Shown: positions 38,939 to 49,468 of the stretch, one piece after another
Position numbering within the stretch: position 1 is the stretch's first letter
How the letters are laid out: every line of letters begins with the position of its first letter
DNA from: Tubiluchus corallicola
Taxonomy: Eukaryota; Priapulida; Priapulimorpha; Priapulimorphida; Tubiluchidae
Length of the DNA: 60,000 nucleotides
Assembly (NCBI GenBank): GCA_030141605.1
Contig: JAQGDQ010000068.1
Coordinates: 64,001 to 124,000, forward strand
Direction of reading: 5' to 3'
Made by a program: the position numbers and the translations under genes
The notes under the pieces: generated by a model
Databases searched by the model: none
What the model was told of the DNA's origin: nothing
What the model saw: the letters and a program-made list of their open reading frames with translations, nothing else

Positions 38939-41346
38939 CCGCCTCTTCGTTGCTTAACTTCGGTGATCAGACGAGAACCGGTATCTTCAACGTGATTTGA
39001 ACAACCGGTATTTCAACGCCGTAGTCGTGTATAAGCACCTGCTCGTGATATACAAGAATTGCAAACTTGCTAGATAGGAACATGTAGTAATGCGTAGAAA
39101 TTGTCCTCAAATACCAGTCAAATCCACACTATTGTTGTGACGTCATCCATAGTACTCTGTCTATAATCTTATAGCTTTAATTCAGTAAAAGCGGCGTTGC
39201 GTTAGATAAACAGACAAACAGTAGGCAGGATGTTACGGGCTTTGTGTTATAAATGAAGACTAGGTAGGATGTTCGCGTATTATTGATTATACGTGTGTTT
39301 ATAAGCAAAATTGATTGCGGGGCCTTTGCTATTTTATATTAATAAACTATGGTGTGTTTTGTTGCTATTGGCAACGAAATGTAATACAGCTATATTACAA
39401 ATTATAGGCGAAGCCTTTAATTTTTCAATTTAAAAATGGATTATTAATTTTTATATGGTATGCCTCTTTGATCAATAATTAAAATTTATTTTTGTTATTA
39501 CGCGATGCTGAACTTGTCTATATTACTTGGTTCATTACAAAAGTTAGCATTTGTAACATTAACTGACTGTATCTAAGTTTCTTCACTGGTTCCATTACCT
39601 TGTTTTTTTAGTCTGACCGAGCAATACACTGGCTGTCGCGTCCATGACGTTTAAAACTATGCATTACATAGAATAGAATAAAATGGTATAGGAATGTCCT
39701 TTTCTCTGAAATGTGGCGCTGTGAACGTGTCGTTCATACTGTTAAAATAGTTTTTTCTGCTGGTAGTTCTGAAAATGAGACTAATGTTATTTCCTCTCAC
39801 ATTGTTGATAAAAGGCAATTTTACACTATATAAACCGAACGAGGCTCGTTTATTAGCGTTTTATTATTAGTAGCAGCTGTAACAGGATTTACAGTAGGCG
39901 AGCTTGAAATTTGTTTACGAATGTTCCTGTACACAGTATTCGACTTTTGACCACACTATGAAACTTGTTTTGTTGAAAATAGAAATGTTTTCAGGCACGA
40001 AATTTAATTATTCACAAGTGCATTAATTTTAACCTGTTAAAGACATGAGACTTATTATTACAAAGTGATAAATATTTTTTTCTATGCACAGGGAAATGAG
40101 CACTAACTTGACTGCTGACAACTAAGGCCCTAATGAAATTTAATAAACAGCTGCGTCTTCTTTATAGTGTGAATTTAAGTATTGAACAATCATTCAGGTG
40201 CTTAAAAATAAAGCTGTATGTGTGATTCATGTGATTCATCTCTAAAGGCAGTAAACGTATCAAACACATATCGACTGTACATTGAAGATACAAAACTAGA
40301 ATCAAAATCTACTAAATTGCTACTAATAGTCAAGAAACTTGTTCTAAAAATCAAGCCTTGGATCATTCGGTTATATTTGTAAAATTGTCATTTATCAAAT
40401 GTGGGGGACTTTAACATTAGCTTCTTTCTTTTAGAATTACCAATAAAAAAACAATTTTATCAGTAGGAAGAACAAGTTCATAGCGTTTCTTGTAAAAGGA
40501 TGTTTCTAGCCATTTTGGTCTTGCCTATGTAATACACAGTAATTAAAAATGTCATGGATGTGCCAATCAGTTTTTAGGTCAGACTGCAAGACAACTAGGT
40601 AATTGACCACAGGGAACACAAGACAACTAGGGAACACAAACTTAGAAACAGTTAGTTAAGTGTTCCACATGCAAATTTTTGTAATGAACCAATCACTGCA
40701 CAGAAGTATTATTGATATTACCAAAATATTGATGAAAGAGAGATTCCATGTTAAGACTAACAATCCATTTTTAAATTTAAAAAATTGAGGGCTTCGCATA
40801 GAATTTATGCTGTAGTAGTATTATGTTTTGTTGCTTATAGCAACAATACACTTGCATAATAGTTTAATAATAAACTACGGTTTCTTATATATTGTCACTT
40901 GGAATGTTTTAAGATTTAGATATGTCCTTTACATTTATTATTCACTAAATGATCATTTGAAAAAAAGCGGTAAAACACCCAAAATTTGTTTAACTAATTT
41001 GCTTTTATGGTATTTATGATGCCTTGTTAATAACTCGCTAAGATATATACAGCTTGTTAATTAAGTATAATTTCTGACATATATAAATTGAGATGCTTTT
41101 TGCTCTCTGCAGCTGGCTAATTAATTTTATGCGTAACTTCAGGTAAAGCAAGACTGGAAATTTGTTGCCATGGTTTTGGACAGGTTATTTCTGTGGATTT
41201 TCACCATAGCTTGTGTGGTCGGAACATGCGGAATCATACTTCAGGCGCCCACGCTGTACGATCGCCGGATACCACTGGATCAACAGAAATCACGTTATTT
41301 TCTGGAGCTTGGTCACGAACAAGAACAGTTCACCGATACACTTTAG
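28578..41346 (+). CDS. Nicotinic acetylcholine receptor alpha subunit, alpha1-like (complete)
   Basis: Ligand-binding subunit of a pentameric cation channel. Exons: 28578-28763, 30423-30467, 37404-37513, 37643-38654 and 41143-41346, all with GT..AG borders; 1557 nt, 518 aa. The start [13 protein letters not shown] is a signal peptide. [20 protein letters not shown] is the N-terminal helix and [13 protein letters not shown] a short conserved exon. [11 protein letters not shown] and [11 protein letters not shown] precede a split Asn codon and ADGHYQV. Cys-loop C147/C161; vicinal C224-C225 (YYPCCPEP) define an alpha subunit. TM1 is about 242-266, TM2 272-295 ([17 protein letters not shown]), TM3 303-327, TM4 460-483. 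The tail [15 protein letters not shown] resembles insect alpha1-type subunits as I recall them. Same orientation as the beta1-like gene 14 kb upstream. Confidence 0.96.
28764..30422. other. Intron 1 of the alpha-type nAChR gene
   Basis: Starts GTAAGT and ends TTTCAG after GATGA-type flanks. It contains a LINE C-terminal fragment (about 29490-29690); the rest is AT-rich without recognisable content. Confidence 0.75.
29490..29690 (+). pseudogene. LINE ORF2 C-terminal fragment in intron 1
   Basis: The + strand reads [15 protein letters not shown] and, in the same frame, [12 protein letters not shown]. This fits the extreme C-terminal block of many non-LTR elements (RVxxxWNSLPxxV...SFKxRL). No other element blocks are adjacent, which is the usual 5'-truncated LINE form. 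Confidence 0.6.
31846..32915. mobile_element. PIF/Harbinger-type DNA transposon, internally deleted
   Basis: The ends form an inverted repeat: CCCGGTTTAgatGATCCGAC on the left and GTCGGATCgtaTAAACCGGG on the right. Subterminal regions carry repeated CCGATTTTGTCGG palindromes at both ends. Inside, 32271-32395 encodes [16 protein letters not shown] and, one frame over, [18 protein letters not shown]. These match the N-terminal region of Harbinger transposases (FLRMxPETFxELL...IxxxDTNMRxxIS). The DDE catalytic part is absent, so it is a non-autonomous derivative. Flanks have TTA-like triplets but no exact target duplication could be fixed. Confidence 0.75.
33401..33665 (-). other. Exon-like minus-strand ORF of unknown function in intron 2
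   Basis: On the minus strand an acceptor-like tract (TTTCTTCTGTACAG) is followed by an open frame of about 87 codons. It begins [16 protein letters not shown] and contains [20 protein letters not shown] and [15 protein letters not shown]. Composition looks like real protein, mostly helical. A GTATTA inside the frame (after HDYNKG) could be a donor. No start exon or partner exon was identified. It may be a lone exon of a nested antisense gene or a degraded gene copy. Confidence 0.35.
34336..34620. repeat. GA-rich degenerate microsatellite
   Basis: Long imperfect AGAGAGAA/GGAAAGAG purine tract. Minus-strand Ser/Leu-rich ORFs over it are artefacts of the repeat. Confidence 0.85.
35700..35990 (+). 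pseudogene. LINE ORF2 C-terminal fragment in intron 2
   Basis: The + strand reads [20 protein letters not shown] then HCGDIQT, an in-frame TAG, and [16 protein letters not shown] followed by LTHFFEHP. The pattern LRIExGRWxRxPRExRLCxCG...EHVxxxCP is the zinc-knuckle-like tail of a non-LTR ORF2. There is one internal stop and no upstream RT core, so this is a 5'-truncated dead copy. Confidence 0.8.
38756..38937. repeat. (CTTA)n / (TAAG)n tetranucleotide array
   Basis: About 180 bp of ACTT repeats with occasional extra T (CTTTACTT) at several places. It abuts the 5S-like fragment directly. Confidence 0.95.
38938..39026 (-). pseudogene. 5S rRNA-derived fragment (5S pseudogene or 5S-type SINE head)
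   Basis: Read on the minus strand it begins GACTACGGC and GTTGAAATACCGGTT, then repeats CACGTTGAAGATACCGGTT and continues TCTCGTCTGATCACCGAAG and TTAAGCAACG. This follows animal 5S rRNA from its 5' end through the loop region into the box A promoter segment (AAGYTAAGCA). Sequence after GGGTAAGTA, where box C should be, is replaced by (TAAG)n. The 5' part is duplicated and has lost the CCATACCAC segment. It cannot make a full 5S rRNA. It could be a lone pseudogene or the head of a SINE3-type element. Confidence 0.75.
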
Positions 41347-41575
41347 CTCACTGTATTTTGCAGAAGAAGCATATTTTTCTGAGCAATTAAGTTCCAAGAT
41401 ACTCCTGTTGCTCCGGTTGCCCATAACTTCCAGTTATATGCGATTGTCTAATGTACATTTGGACACTGATTATCTGCATTATTGTTAAAGTCTGCCAAGT
41501 GCAGCTATGGACGTAGATCTATCCATGGTCATTTTGCGTGTAATGTAGAACTAAACATGTTGTTTTCTATTAACC

Positions 41576-41631
41576 AATAAACGGCTGCTTTAAATTATAT
41601 TATGGAGGCACTGTAAATGTATGTAAATAAA
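41576..41631 (+). terminator. Candidate polyadenylation signals of the alpha-type nAChR gene
   Basis: AATAAA occurs at 41576-41581 and again at 41626-41631, about 230-285 bp after the stop codon. Confidence 0.55.
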
Positions 41632-41786
41632 GTTAAAATAACCGCATGCAGTTATACGAAACATATTCTATTGCAGTTTCATGCGAAATTTTGTACTAAA
41701 AAGTAACTTTCTGCGAGATATGAAAACTGGCCAACGCGAATTGGGCTCAAAACGCCGTTTTTATGTTCGGCACACAAAAATATGTT

Positions 41787-42600
41787 CTATAGAGTATGAC
41801 CACAAAGTGGATTTAAAAGCACTTGGCACTTAGTTATCTCGCCAGGAGGTGCATAGTTAAGGCTGGGACACTCTCTATCCAAGCCCTCCCATCTTTGCTT
41901 CTGTTTTGACCGCACGATTACACGTATCTCCTTTTTGCTTCCACTGTCCTTCTCCAAGCTCTTTGTCGGAATTCTGCTTTCCCTTCTCCCTTCTGGTGTC
42001 CATTCCATCGTCATCTCACAGTCATTCTTGCCTTCCCTCCGTTATATGTGTCTAGTCCAGTTCCCCCTAAGCTCATCACCTGGCTAGTCACCCGCTCCTG
42101 CAATCTAATCTTGAGTATCCGTCTAAGCGAATAATTTTATAATTGAAAAGGGAAAAATTTCTTCTCCTCTGTCTTCGTTATCTTTCTATTCTTTACCTTT
42201 TTTGCATCGCTTGCATGCGGTGGCGCTGACCTTACTAACGATTTGCCGATTTGCATAGCTTTATTTTTGTCCTCATACAGATGTTCGTTGTTATCCAGAT
42301 CTAGCCAAGTCTCCCGTGCACTGCCCTTGCCTTGCTCAGCCTGCTTACTATATTTTGTATTCTTCAGCCCGATTTATCCTGATACACAAGCTCTTCTACG
42401 TCCTCCTTCTGTTAGACATGCTTCCAACCTCATGTTTTACATTTCTTGCAATTTAGTCTAAGTTCCACGCTCTCTGCTTTCTTCTCGAGCTGTGTAATCT
42501 TAATTTATGTGTTCAAATTCTGATGAGATCAATGCCACATCATGTGCGAAATCCAGATATTCCAGTAACATGTACACTTTCATCTTGCAGGTTTTCCAGG
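41787..42600 (-). pseudogene. Decayed LINE 3' part (reverse transcriptase to C-terminus)
   Basis: On the minus strand, broken frames read LLEYLDFAHDVALISS (a decayed LDFADDLALLS palm block with the first Asp of FADD changed to His), a stretch resembling RIGLKNTK...KNKAMQI, and at the 3' end MEWTPEGRRESRIPTKSLEK and RSKQKQRWEGL..APPGE. The WTPEGKRxRGRPKxTWRR...DRxRWR tail is typical of one broad class of animal LINEs. Many stops and shifts are present. Confidence 0.75.
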
Positions 42601-42958
42601 ACATCATTGTTACGTTTGTGTAATAATTACGTGCTTATGTTTCATGTTTCACATTCGATGTTGGGATGTGCTTTGGTATTGTAACTAGCGCAGAGAATAA
42701 TTTTTAGCATACCGGTGGCTGTGCCGCGTTACAGGGTGTTGTATGGGCAATGAAATTAATGATAATTAATGAATATGTGGGAAAACAAATGACACGAAAT
42801 TTAGTTAAAAATTGTTGAAGCGAAGTTTGCAGTACAAATCAAACGGTCGGCACAAATTTGCTTTGCACAAGACGACACCGTAATATGTTTGAACAAGAAC
42901 TTCATAAGAAACCAAAGATTTTGTCAAGTCTTAGATTCCGTCATTGCACACTCAACAC

Positions 42959-45639
42959 TTATGGCCTCTTTTTCGTAGAAGTAATGACCACATCACTGTA
43001 CTGCAAAGGCATTTTTCCATATATGGCCACTAGATCGTTAAGGCATCGTGTTCTGTTAGAACGGTGAAAGTTAGTATGCTGTAAGCCCTTGAAAACTGCA
43101 CCCGATTTGTCTATTTTTTTGTAATTTTTTGGCAACACGCACACGCCCACGCAGTCTTCTAGCTTGAGAGACACAGCAAAGTTGACGGCAATGTCGTCGC
43201 AGTTGTTGTAGTGATCTATCATGCGAAACACTCGTGATGGCAGGTTGTTGAACATGTGAAAGTAATTTCGGTGAACTAGCATGGGTGCTAAAACAGACAA
43301 AGAAGCAAATGAAATCGATCAACGTACTACTGAGTTTAACTTCAACAAGTGCGGGTTCGTAGTGTAAAACTCACAGCTTTCTTAATAAAAAAACAAACGA
43401 ACGCTGTTGCTGATTCAAATTACGTTAAGATCAAGATTAGAGCCCATCAAAATAATAAATCAATTGTCAGCACTGAAATTAAACTTTAGATAATATGATA
43501 AAGTACCTGGTAGTATAATAGAATATTTGCCGTCAATGGTAGCGCCAATGTACTGATACGAACCGTCAGGATTCAATCCATGAGCTCGACAAGCAAACCC
43601 AAATAATCTGTCCGGTAACTGAAAACACTAATACATTAGTTGTTCGTCTCTTTAGTAAAACAATAGTGCTGACTAGCTGAGTCTTGACTGAAACGTTTCA
43701 TTTTACTAAAAAAAACGTTTGACATAGGGACGATTCATTCTCTTCTCTGTGCATTCCCTTCTCTGCATTATTTCAACGCAGAATTGAAAGTTATCTTGCT
43801 GATATCTAGCAGTGCACGAAACCTTTTTTTAGTTTTTATGATTTTCAACGCTGAAGTTAGAGGGGTTCGCTAGCATAAGGGCGTACACTTGGTTACACAT
43901 TGAGAAAAGTAGGATCTTTATTGAAGTACTTATATGATAATCTTGTTTGTTATAGACGTTGTTTTATGGATTATTTTTTCAATAAACTGAATAAATGGAC
44001 ACAACTCACCAGCTTCCACATGGCAAATGCTCTAAGTAGGTCATTTTCACTTATCAAGGTATCATCGTCACTAACCAATACGGCTGTAAAATTGCAAAAT
44101 TAATCAGGTTATACGGCCAAATTTTGAAAGCATACTACTAACAAGGATGCAGTTTAATATTGACACGATTCATTAATTCTTACATCTAAATAAGACTTGA
44201 ACTTTAGTTTGGTTGGAATTTACTGAATTATTAAAGGAAACTCAAGAGATCTACAGACATTCTATATGTGCTTTTCAAACAACATGTTTCTTCTTTTCTT
44301 CTTAATTTATTGTACAAGTATAATGGATGTAAAACACTAATGGATGTAATAAATGGAAATTTTCATAACTAATTGATTTAGGTAAGGAAGCAGATGTGAA
44401 ATATAACTTAGAAAACCATCTTGACCCCAGCAGGACCTGGTGACATGGACGAGAAGTTTATAGAGTAAATCCAGAGTAACATAATGCTGTTACACATATG
44501 TTAGCAAAATAATTGTTTCTTTTGCAAGCACAAAGTGAGTGCGTGTCATTTACCTTCTGTCATTAGATGAGGAGAGACTTTCCACCGGTTTGCTAAAGTG
44601 TTTGATTTGGGTTCCAAAACTATCAATGTCTTTCCACTACCTTTCACAATATGACTAGGAAACTCGGGCACCGACTCTCCTGAAATGTACATAATGTACG
44701 TACAGCACATAAATCCCTTCAGAAAAGTAAGCCAAAATGTACTCATTTTAAAACGCAAATTTTCTTTGGCTTAAATAATCTTTAGACGCTAATTATAAGG
44801 ATTCGTAAATAACCAATTTTTGGAAATTTTTAAAAAACTTGCGTTTAATATTTGAATTTTAAAAGTTTTAAAAGTTTTGCGACACTCATTTCGTAAGTTT
44901 GCAATAAATATCTCAAGTTAAGAACATTGAAATTATTTTTACAAGTAGTAAATTATATACATCGCAATTTAAGTGCCTGGCTTATTTAACACTCCACGGT
45001 CGCTCCACGCCCAAGATTAGTTTGGAATTACGAAAAGTATTAAAAAAGTTTTACACCCAGAAATAATGCATAATCATTTATACAGGAATAAAAACGGCTC
45101 AGTCTTTCAGGCAAAAGGCTGGTTCGAAGAATAAGTATATATATTGCAAAAATTACGCTCCAATGCAGATTAAAACAAGTTAAATCATACATAAAATTTT
45201 GTGTATAACCAGTCAACTACAGTCTGATGTGTGCAACTGAGACATTGTCTATTCAAGTCTACTCTGGAGAGTGGAAACAATCTTCATTCCGATGTAATAA
45301 AGCAGAATTTAGAACTAAGTATGATGCTTTAAGTATACCCAAGTTATGCCAGAGTAATATCACACGAGTGACAGAAGACATCTGAGCGTAGTTTGCAAGA
45401 ACATCTGCGAGTAGATCGTTGCGTTTATAAGTCAACATCAACACAGTGAACGCCGGTAAATGACTGACATTCATGGCCATTGTTGCCGCTGACGGTGTCG
45501 TGGCATTGTGTACCTGCCTCCTCTCTAGTAGACGTTCTCTGAGTAAACTGACGCTGACAAAAAACAAGATACTACCGAAAATGGATAAGTGGATAGCGTA
45601 CTTTGCAGCTTGCAAATAGCTACAACATTGCTGCACCAT
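42959..45639 (-). CDS. EXTL2-like glycosyltransferase (exostosin-like, GT64), complete
   Basis: Type II Golgi/ER enzyme of the exostosin family; EXTL2 transfers HexNAc residues in heparan-sulfate linkage chemistry. Coding exons in transcript order: 45639-45339, 44679-44554, 44083-44010, 43618-43507 and 43287-42959, all GT..AG; 942 nt, 313 aa (human EXTL2 is about 330). A hydrophobic anchor is at about residues 15-33. GT64 begins FTVLMLTYKRNDLLADVL. The joined exons give TEAVLVSDDDTLISE with the metal-binding DDD. LPDRLFGFACRAHG and NNCDDIAVNF follow, and the C-terminus has CLNDLVAIYGKMPLQYS. A TTTGCAG acceptor just before the ATG suggests a 5' UTR exon upstream. All active-site blocks appear intact. 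A GT64 protein is almost certain; EXTL2 orthology is inferred from length and the lack of an exostosin N-domain. Confidence 0.94.
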
Positions 45640-48600
45640 GTCATCTGCAAATAATGGAAAATGTATATAGTATTGTTTCAGAAAATATGTTTCTAAAATG
45701 TGTCATATGCAAGAAAATTCCTTGTCATTCCTCGAACAGAAAATGTCATTCGAAAAACAGATCTACATGCTGTTTTAAATGAATTCGACATTGACTGACG
45801 GAGTCGGAGTGTCGATCCGCCCTTTCGAATTTAAGATTATTCCAACGCGATAAAACCATTTTTGAAAAAAGCTCAAGGCTCCGTCAATTCACAATGGACC
45901 GTCATGAATCTTTACTGATAATTACTAAAACAAATTAGATTGACAGAGTCGGATTTTTGATCTGTCATATTGAATTCTAGATGGCAACAATAATTCATTT
46001 TCCAGAAACGTTTAATTTTCCAGCAATTCACAACTGATCATTCCGACACTCTGCAAGAATACACTAGAATGACTTTTGCATCGATTGACTGAGACGGATT
46101 TTCGAATTGCCCTCCAAAATTCAAGATAGTGGCAGTGACGTCATTTCTAATCGGCGACCAATAGCTCCAGTCGAATGTTACATAAGTTCCCACTCTGCAA
46201 GACGATGTATCTAATGCTAAGTGGCGTGACCTACCCCTAATTGACGTCAAACATATTGGTCTATCGCTCGCCTCCGCTGTAACGTAAGCACACTCAGCGG
46301 CGTTCGTGACCGCAGGTCACGCTGGACAACAACTGTGTAAACTAAATTAAACAACATGACAGTCACAACTAATGTCTTATCAGCAAATAAACTGATTGCA
46401 CTTTTTCATAAACATAAATTTGCTGAGTGGTCGTGCGCAAGCTTTTGTATACTTTTTGCATTTTTTCAACTGTTTGTTACACTACATAAATTTTATTACG
46501 TAAACGATTTTGCCCAAGTTACGTAAGTCATAAGTCCCAATGGCATCCTTTAATTATGATTATAGCCAGGAAAATAGCATAAAATTGACTATTTCAGGAT
46601 ACAAATTTTATGTTGGTATATAACACAAATTTTGACTACATTTGAATTAATTTGATCCGATAAGATCTTATCGAGGTTTATAAAAACTGACCAGAAAAGA
46701 AAACATTTTGCCTGAATGTGAATGCCTGTAAGTGTGCCCGCTTACCACATAAACCTGACAGTTGTCGCGTATTCCCGTAGATGAGTTCAACTCTGCCGCT
46801 GGGATTCAACTATTGCTAACTGGCCATTCCCACAACCTGCGCAAACCTACATGGAAGTGCTCGGGCTGTAATTTTTACATGCATGTTAACCTTGAATAAA
46901 AAAATAACCTGCCAACTCGGGCTAAATATAAAGTTATAACCTCTGTTCAAGTAGGTCATTTTACATTTGCGATCATTAAAGCAGCGTCATATGATCGGCC
47001 TAATTAACCTCGTTAAGTTAATTAGTATTTTTAAAAGTCAATACTTGACTTTATGTAACTCATAGACGCAAGCTCTGTGTATTTCTTCCTATTAAAAAAC
47101 TCCCAACAGGGACCGGATCTTGCTCTTTGTCAAAGATAACCGTCTATGTTGAGAGCCTATGCACTAGCAAAAATACCTTAACCACGTTTGCTTGCCTGTA
47201 TACAGCTTCTGTGACAGAAGTGGCTGAATTCAAAATAGCCGAAGAAGCCTAAAAGCAGATTTTTTGCTGTCACTCATCCACTATTAATTTGATTACAACA
47301 ATCAAAGTTATATGCAATACAAATTTAAGAGCAAATAAAATAGTATACAGTACTACAATAAATAGTATACTATACCAGAGGTAAAGCAATTAAAATATGC
47401 ATAAAAGTAGAGAATCCCATGTAAACCAGTTATAATTAACATCAAACATAAACTCAGCATAAATAAGTATTAAACTAAAATTAACAAACATTTTATGTAA
47501 AACGTATATAATTGTACAGTAAAGAACATTATTTACAACGTTCGAAATAATTCGAGGGAAACCAAAGACATGGAAACGCCTAAAACACTACACCTAATTT
47601 TGTTCATTAATCTATTGCTTAATTTTTTATGTTTTTAGGCAGATATTTTTGTTTTCTTGTGCAAATTCATCGGCGATCAGCAAAAATTTGAGCTCATTTA
47701 AACTGTTCAAATATTACATAGTGCTGTAGTGACAAGGCTAGTTTTAAGTGTTTAATCACTCCTTTTGCCTGTGTGAAAACACCTACAAAATGTCTCATAT
47801 ATTTATACTCAAGATTGAGTCAAAACACTATGCCACATATACTTAAACTCAAGCTGTCAAAACTGCTTGCCAGAGAAGATTACGGTAACATAGGCTTGGG
47901 GCCTTTAGCCTTTTACTATGGACCTAAATCTTTTTTCTAATGACTCTAATCCATCAGATAATTTCAAACTAGGCGTTACTGCATACAATACGTTTGTTAT
48001 CCATAATATCGCACTAATTGTCTTACGACAAAAGGCCCTTCATAGCGACATACTTTTCAGCCGGCAATACAAACTTTAAAGCTTACGTGAATTGGCTTTA
48101 GTATTTACTTAAATAAGTAAAATAATAGGGAATATACTGCTTCTACTAACAGTGCAAGGATGTTCTGAAACATAAAAAACAGTGTAAACTTTTTGTTATG
48201 ACACTTAATTTCGTCTAGAGTTTAGACAATTACTGCTAATTCGTGTGGTGGCAAATTTTCAGTTTTTCACTATGAATTTTTATTATTGTCATGACAAATT
48301 TCAGTAATATTACCGATTACTTACCAAGTTAATTTTGTTGCTTGGATTATTTTATATCATTTTTTATAGTTTATGTTTCATTGTGCAGAATTAAATCGCT
48401 CGACGAAAGTAACGTATCAACATGACATCACAAGCTCAAAAAAACTGTCACCACTATAGTATTTAATAGCAGGGTCTTTTGATATTGTGACCTTCAAAAC
48501 TGAATTTTCGTCGAAAACGAAATGATTGATGCTCAACAATTTCAATGCTTAAGAGACGTTTGGTATTTTTAAACAAGATTCTGCAATGTATTTCAGAATT

Positions 48601-49468
48601 TTAATAATTTTTGGTTTTCCGCCTTTTAACTTCGAGTTCCTAAAATAAAAACAATGTTTCATTGCGAGTTATAATGCTGAAAAAATGCTAATGTTTTAAT
48701 TTTTGCGACGCAAACAATTACGTGATTGATACTTTATTGTTTCTATGAAGCTTATGCAATTACCTGTTGTGCACATTGTGTGAAAAATATAGACTAATAT
48801 ATTTGACTCACCAGTTTGTAACAGCAGTAACAATAACGAAAAACGTTTGTTTCTTTCACTTTCATTACTGCATCGCACTATAAACTTTTTTGTGACAGTA
48901 TAATATAAATTTCATGTAACTAGCGTAGCGGCTTGCATTTCATAGCACTACGGCACTGGAACGTTTGTTTTGTAGCTTATGCCGTAAAATGCTTAGGCAT
49001 AGTCCGAAACTAATTTTTTTGTGAAAGGTCATAACGCAAGAATGAGAATGCCATAAAGCGATCATTATCAGCGGCATTACCATTTAAATTAGGAACAGCA
49101 ACAAATATTAGTAGCAGTTATAACCCGGAAACTATTTTACGGCCTTGACGAATCAGTTATCGTAATTTGTATAATTTGTCTGAGTCGTTCCTAACCCTGT
49201 CAAACACGACTATCAGGAAAATAGGAGGAACTTACGAACCTGCTAAAAGTATCTCAAATCCAGTTGTTTTACTAAAAATAAATCAATAAGCACTACACTC
49301 ACCAGTTTTGCACAATTCTACTAGCAAGTTAGTTTAAGTTATGATTATACTAGTTACCATTATAACAGGTAGTTTGACACACGATGACATCCATCACCAA
49401 TTAAAATGTTGTTAGTGAAGTTCACTTTGCTACGAAAACGGAAAACCCGAATCATAAGCTCATCAAAA
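45640..49468. other. Intergenic region between divergent EXTL2-like and sulfotransferase genes
   Basis: The two flanking genes are transcribed away from each other, so both promoters lie in this 3.8 kb. A degenerate ~147-bp tandem repeat occupies 45790-46230. I see no other gene, and no TATA box that stands out from the AT-rich background. Confidence 0.55.
45790..46230. repeat. Three diverged tandem copies of a ~147-bp unit
   Basis: ATTGAC(TG)A(C)GGAGTCGG-like starts occur at 45790, 45939 and 46084 (spacings 149 and 145). Each is followed about 40 bp later by GAATT..AGAT, and copies 2 and 3 share CACTCTGCAAGA near their ends. Copies are strongly diverged. The unit is just upstream of the EXTL2-like start codon. 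Confidence 0.5.

Larger units (their letters stand above)
38655..41142. other. Intron 4 of the alpha-type nAChR gene
   Basis: Starts GTGAGT right after the GGG codon and ends ACTTCAG. It holds the (CTTA)n array, the 5S rRNA-derived fragment, and AT-rich DNA with a small direct repeat of GACAACTAGG near 40590-40630. Confidence 0.8.
41347..42958. other. Intergenic DNA between nAChR and the EXTL2-like gene
   Basis: Convergent gene ends flank this region. It holds the receptor's polyadenylation signals, a minus-strand LINE remnant (about 41787-42600), and presumably the 3' UTR of the EXTL2-like gene. Confidence 0.65.

Noticed and set aside
41193-41488. Two + strand ORFs over the receptor's last exon
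   Set aside because: They are out of frame with VKQDW...AMVLDR, the TM4 exon, and have no similarity to known proteins.
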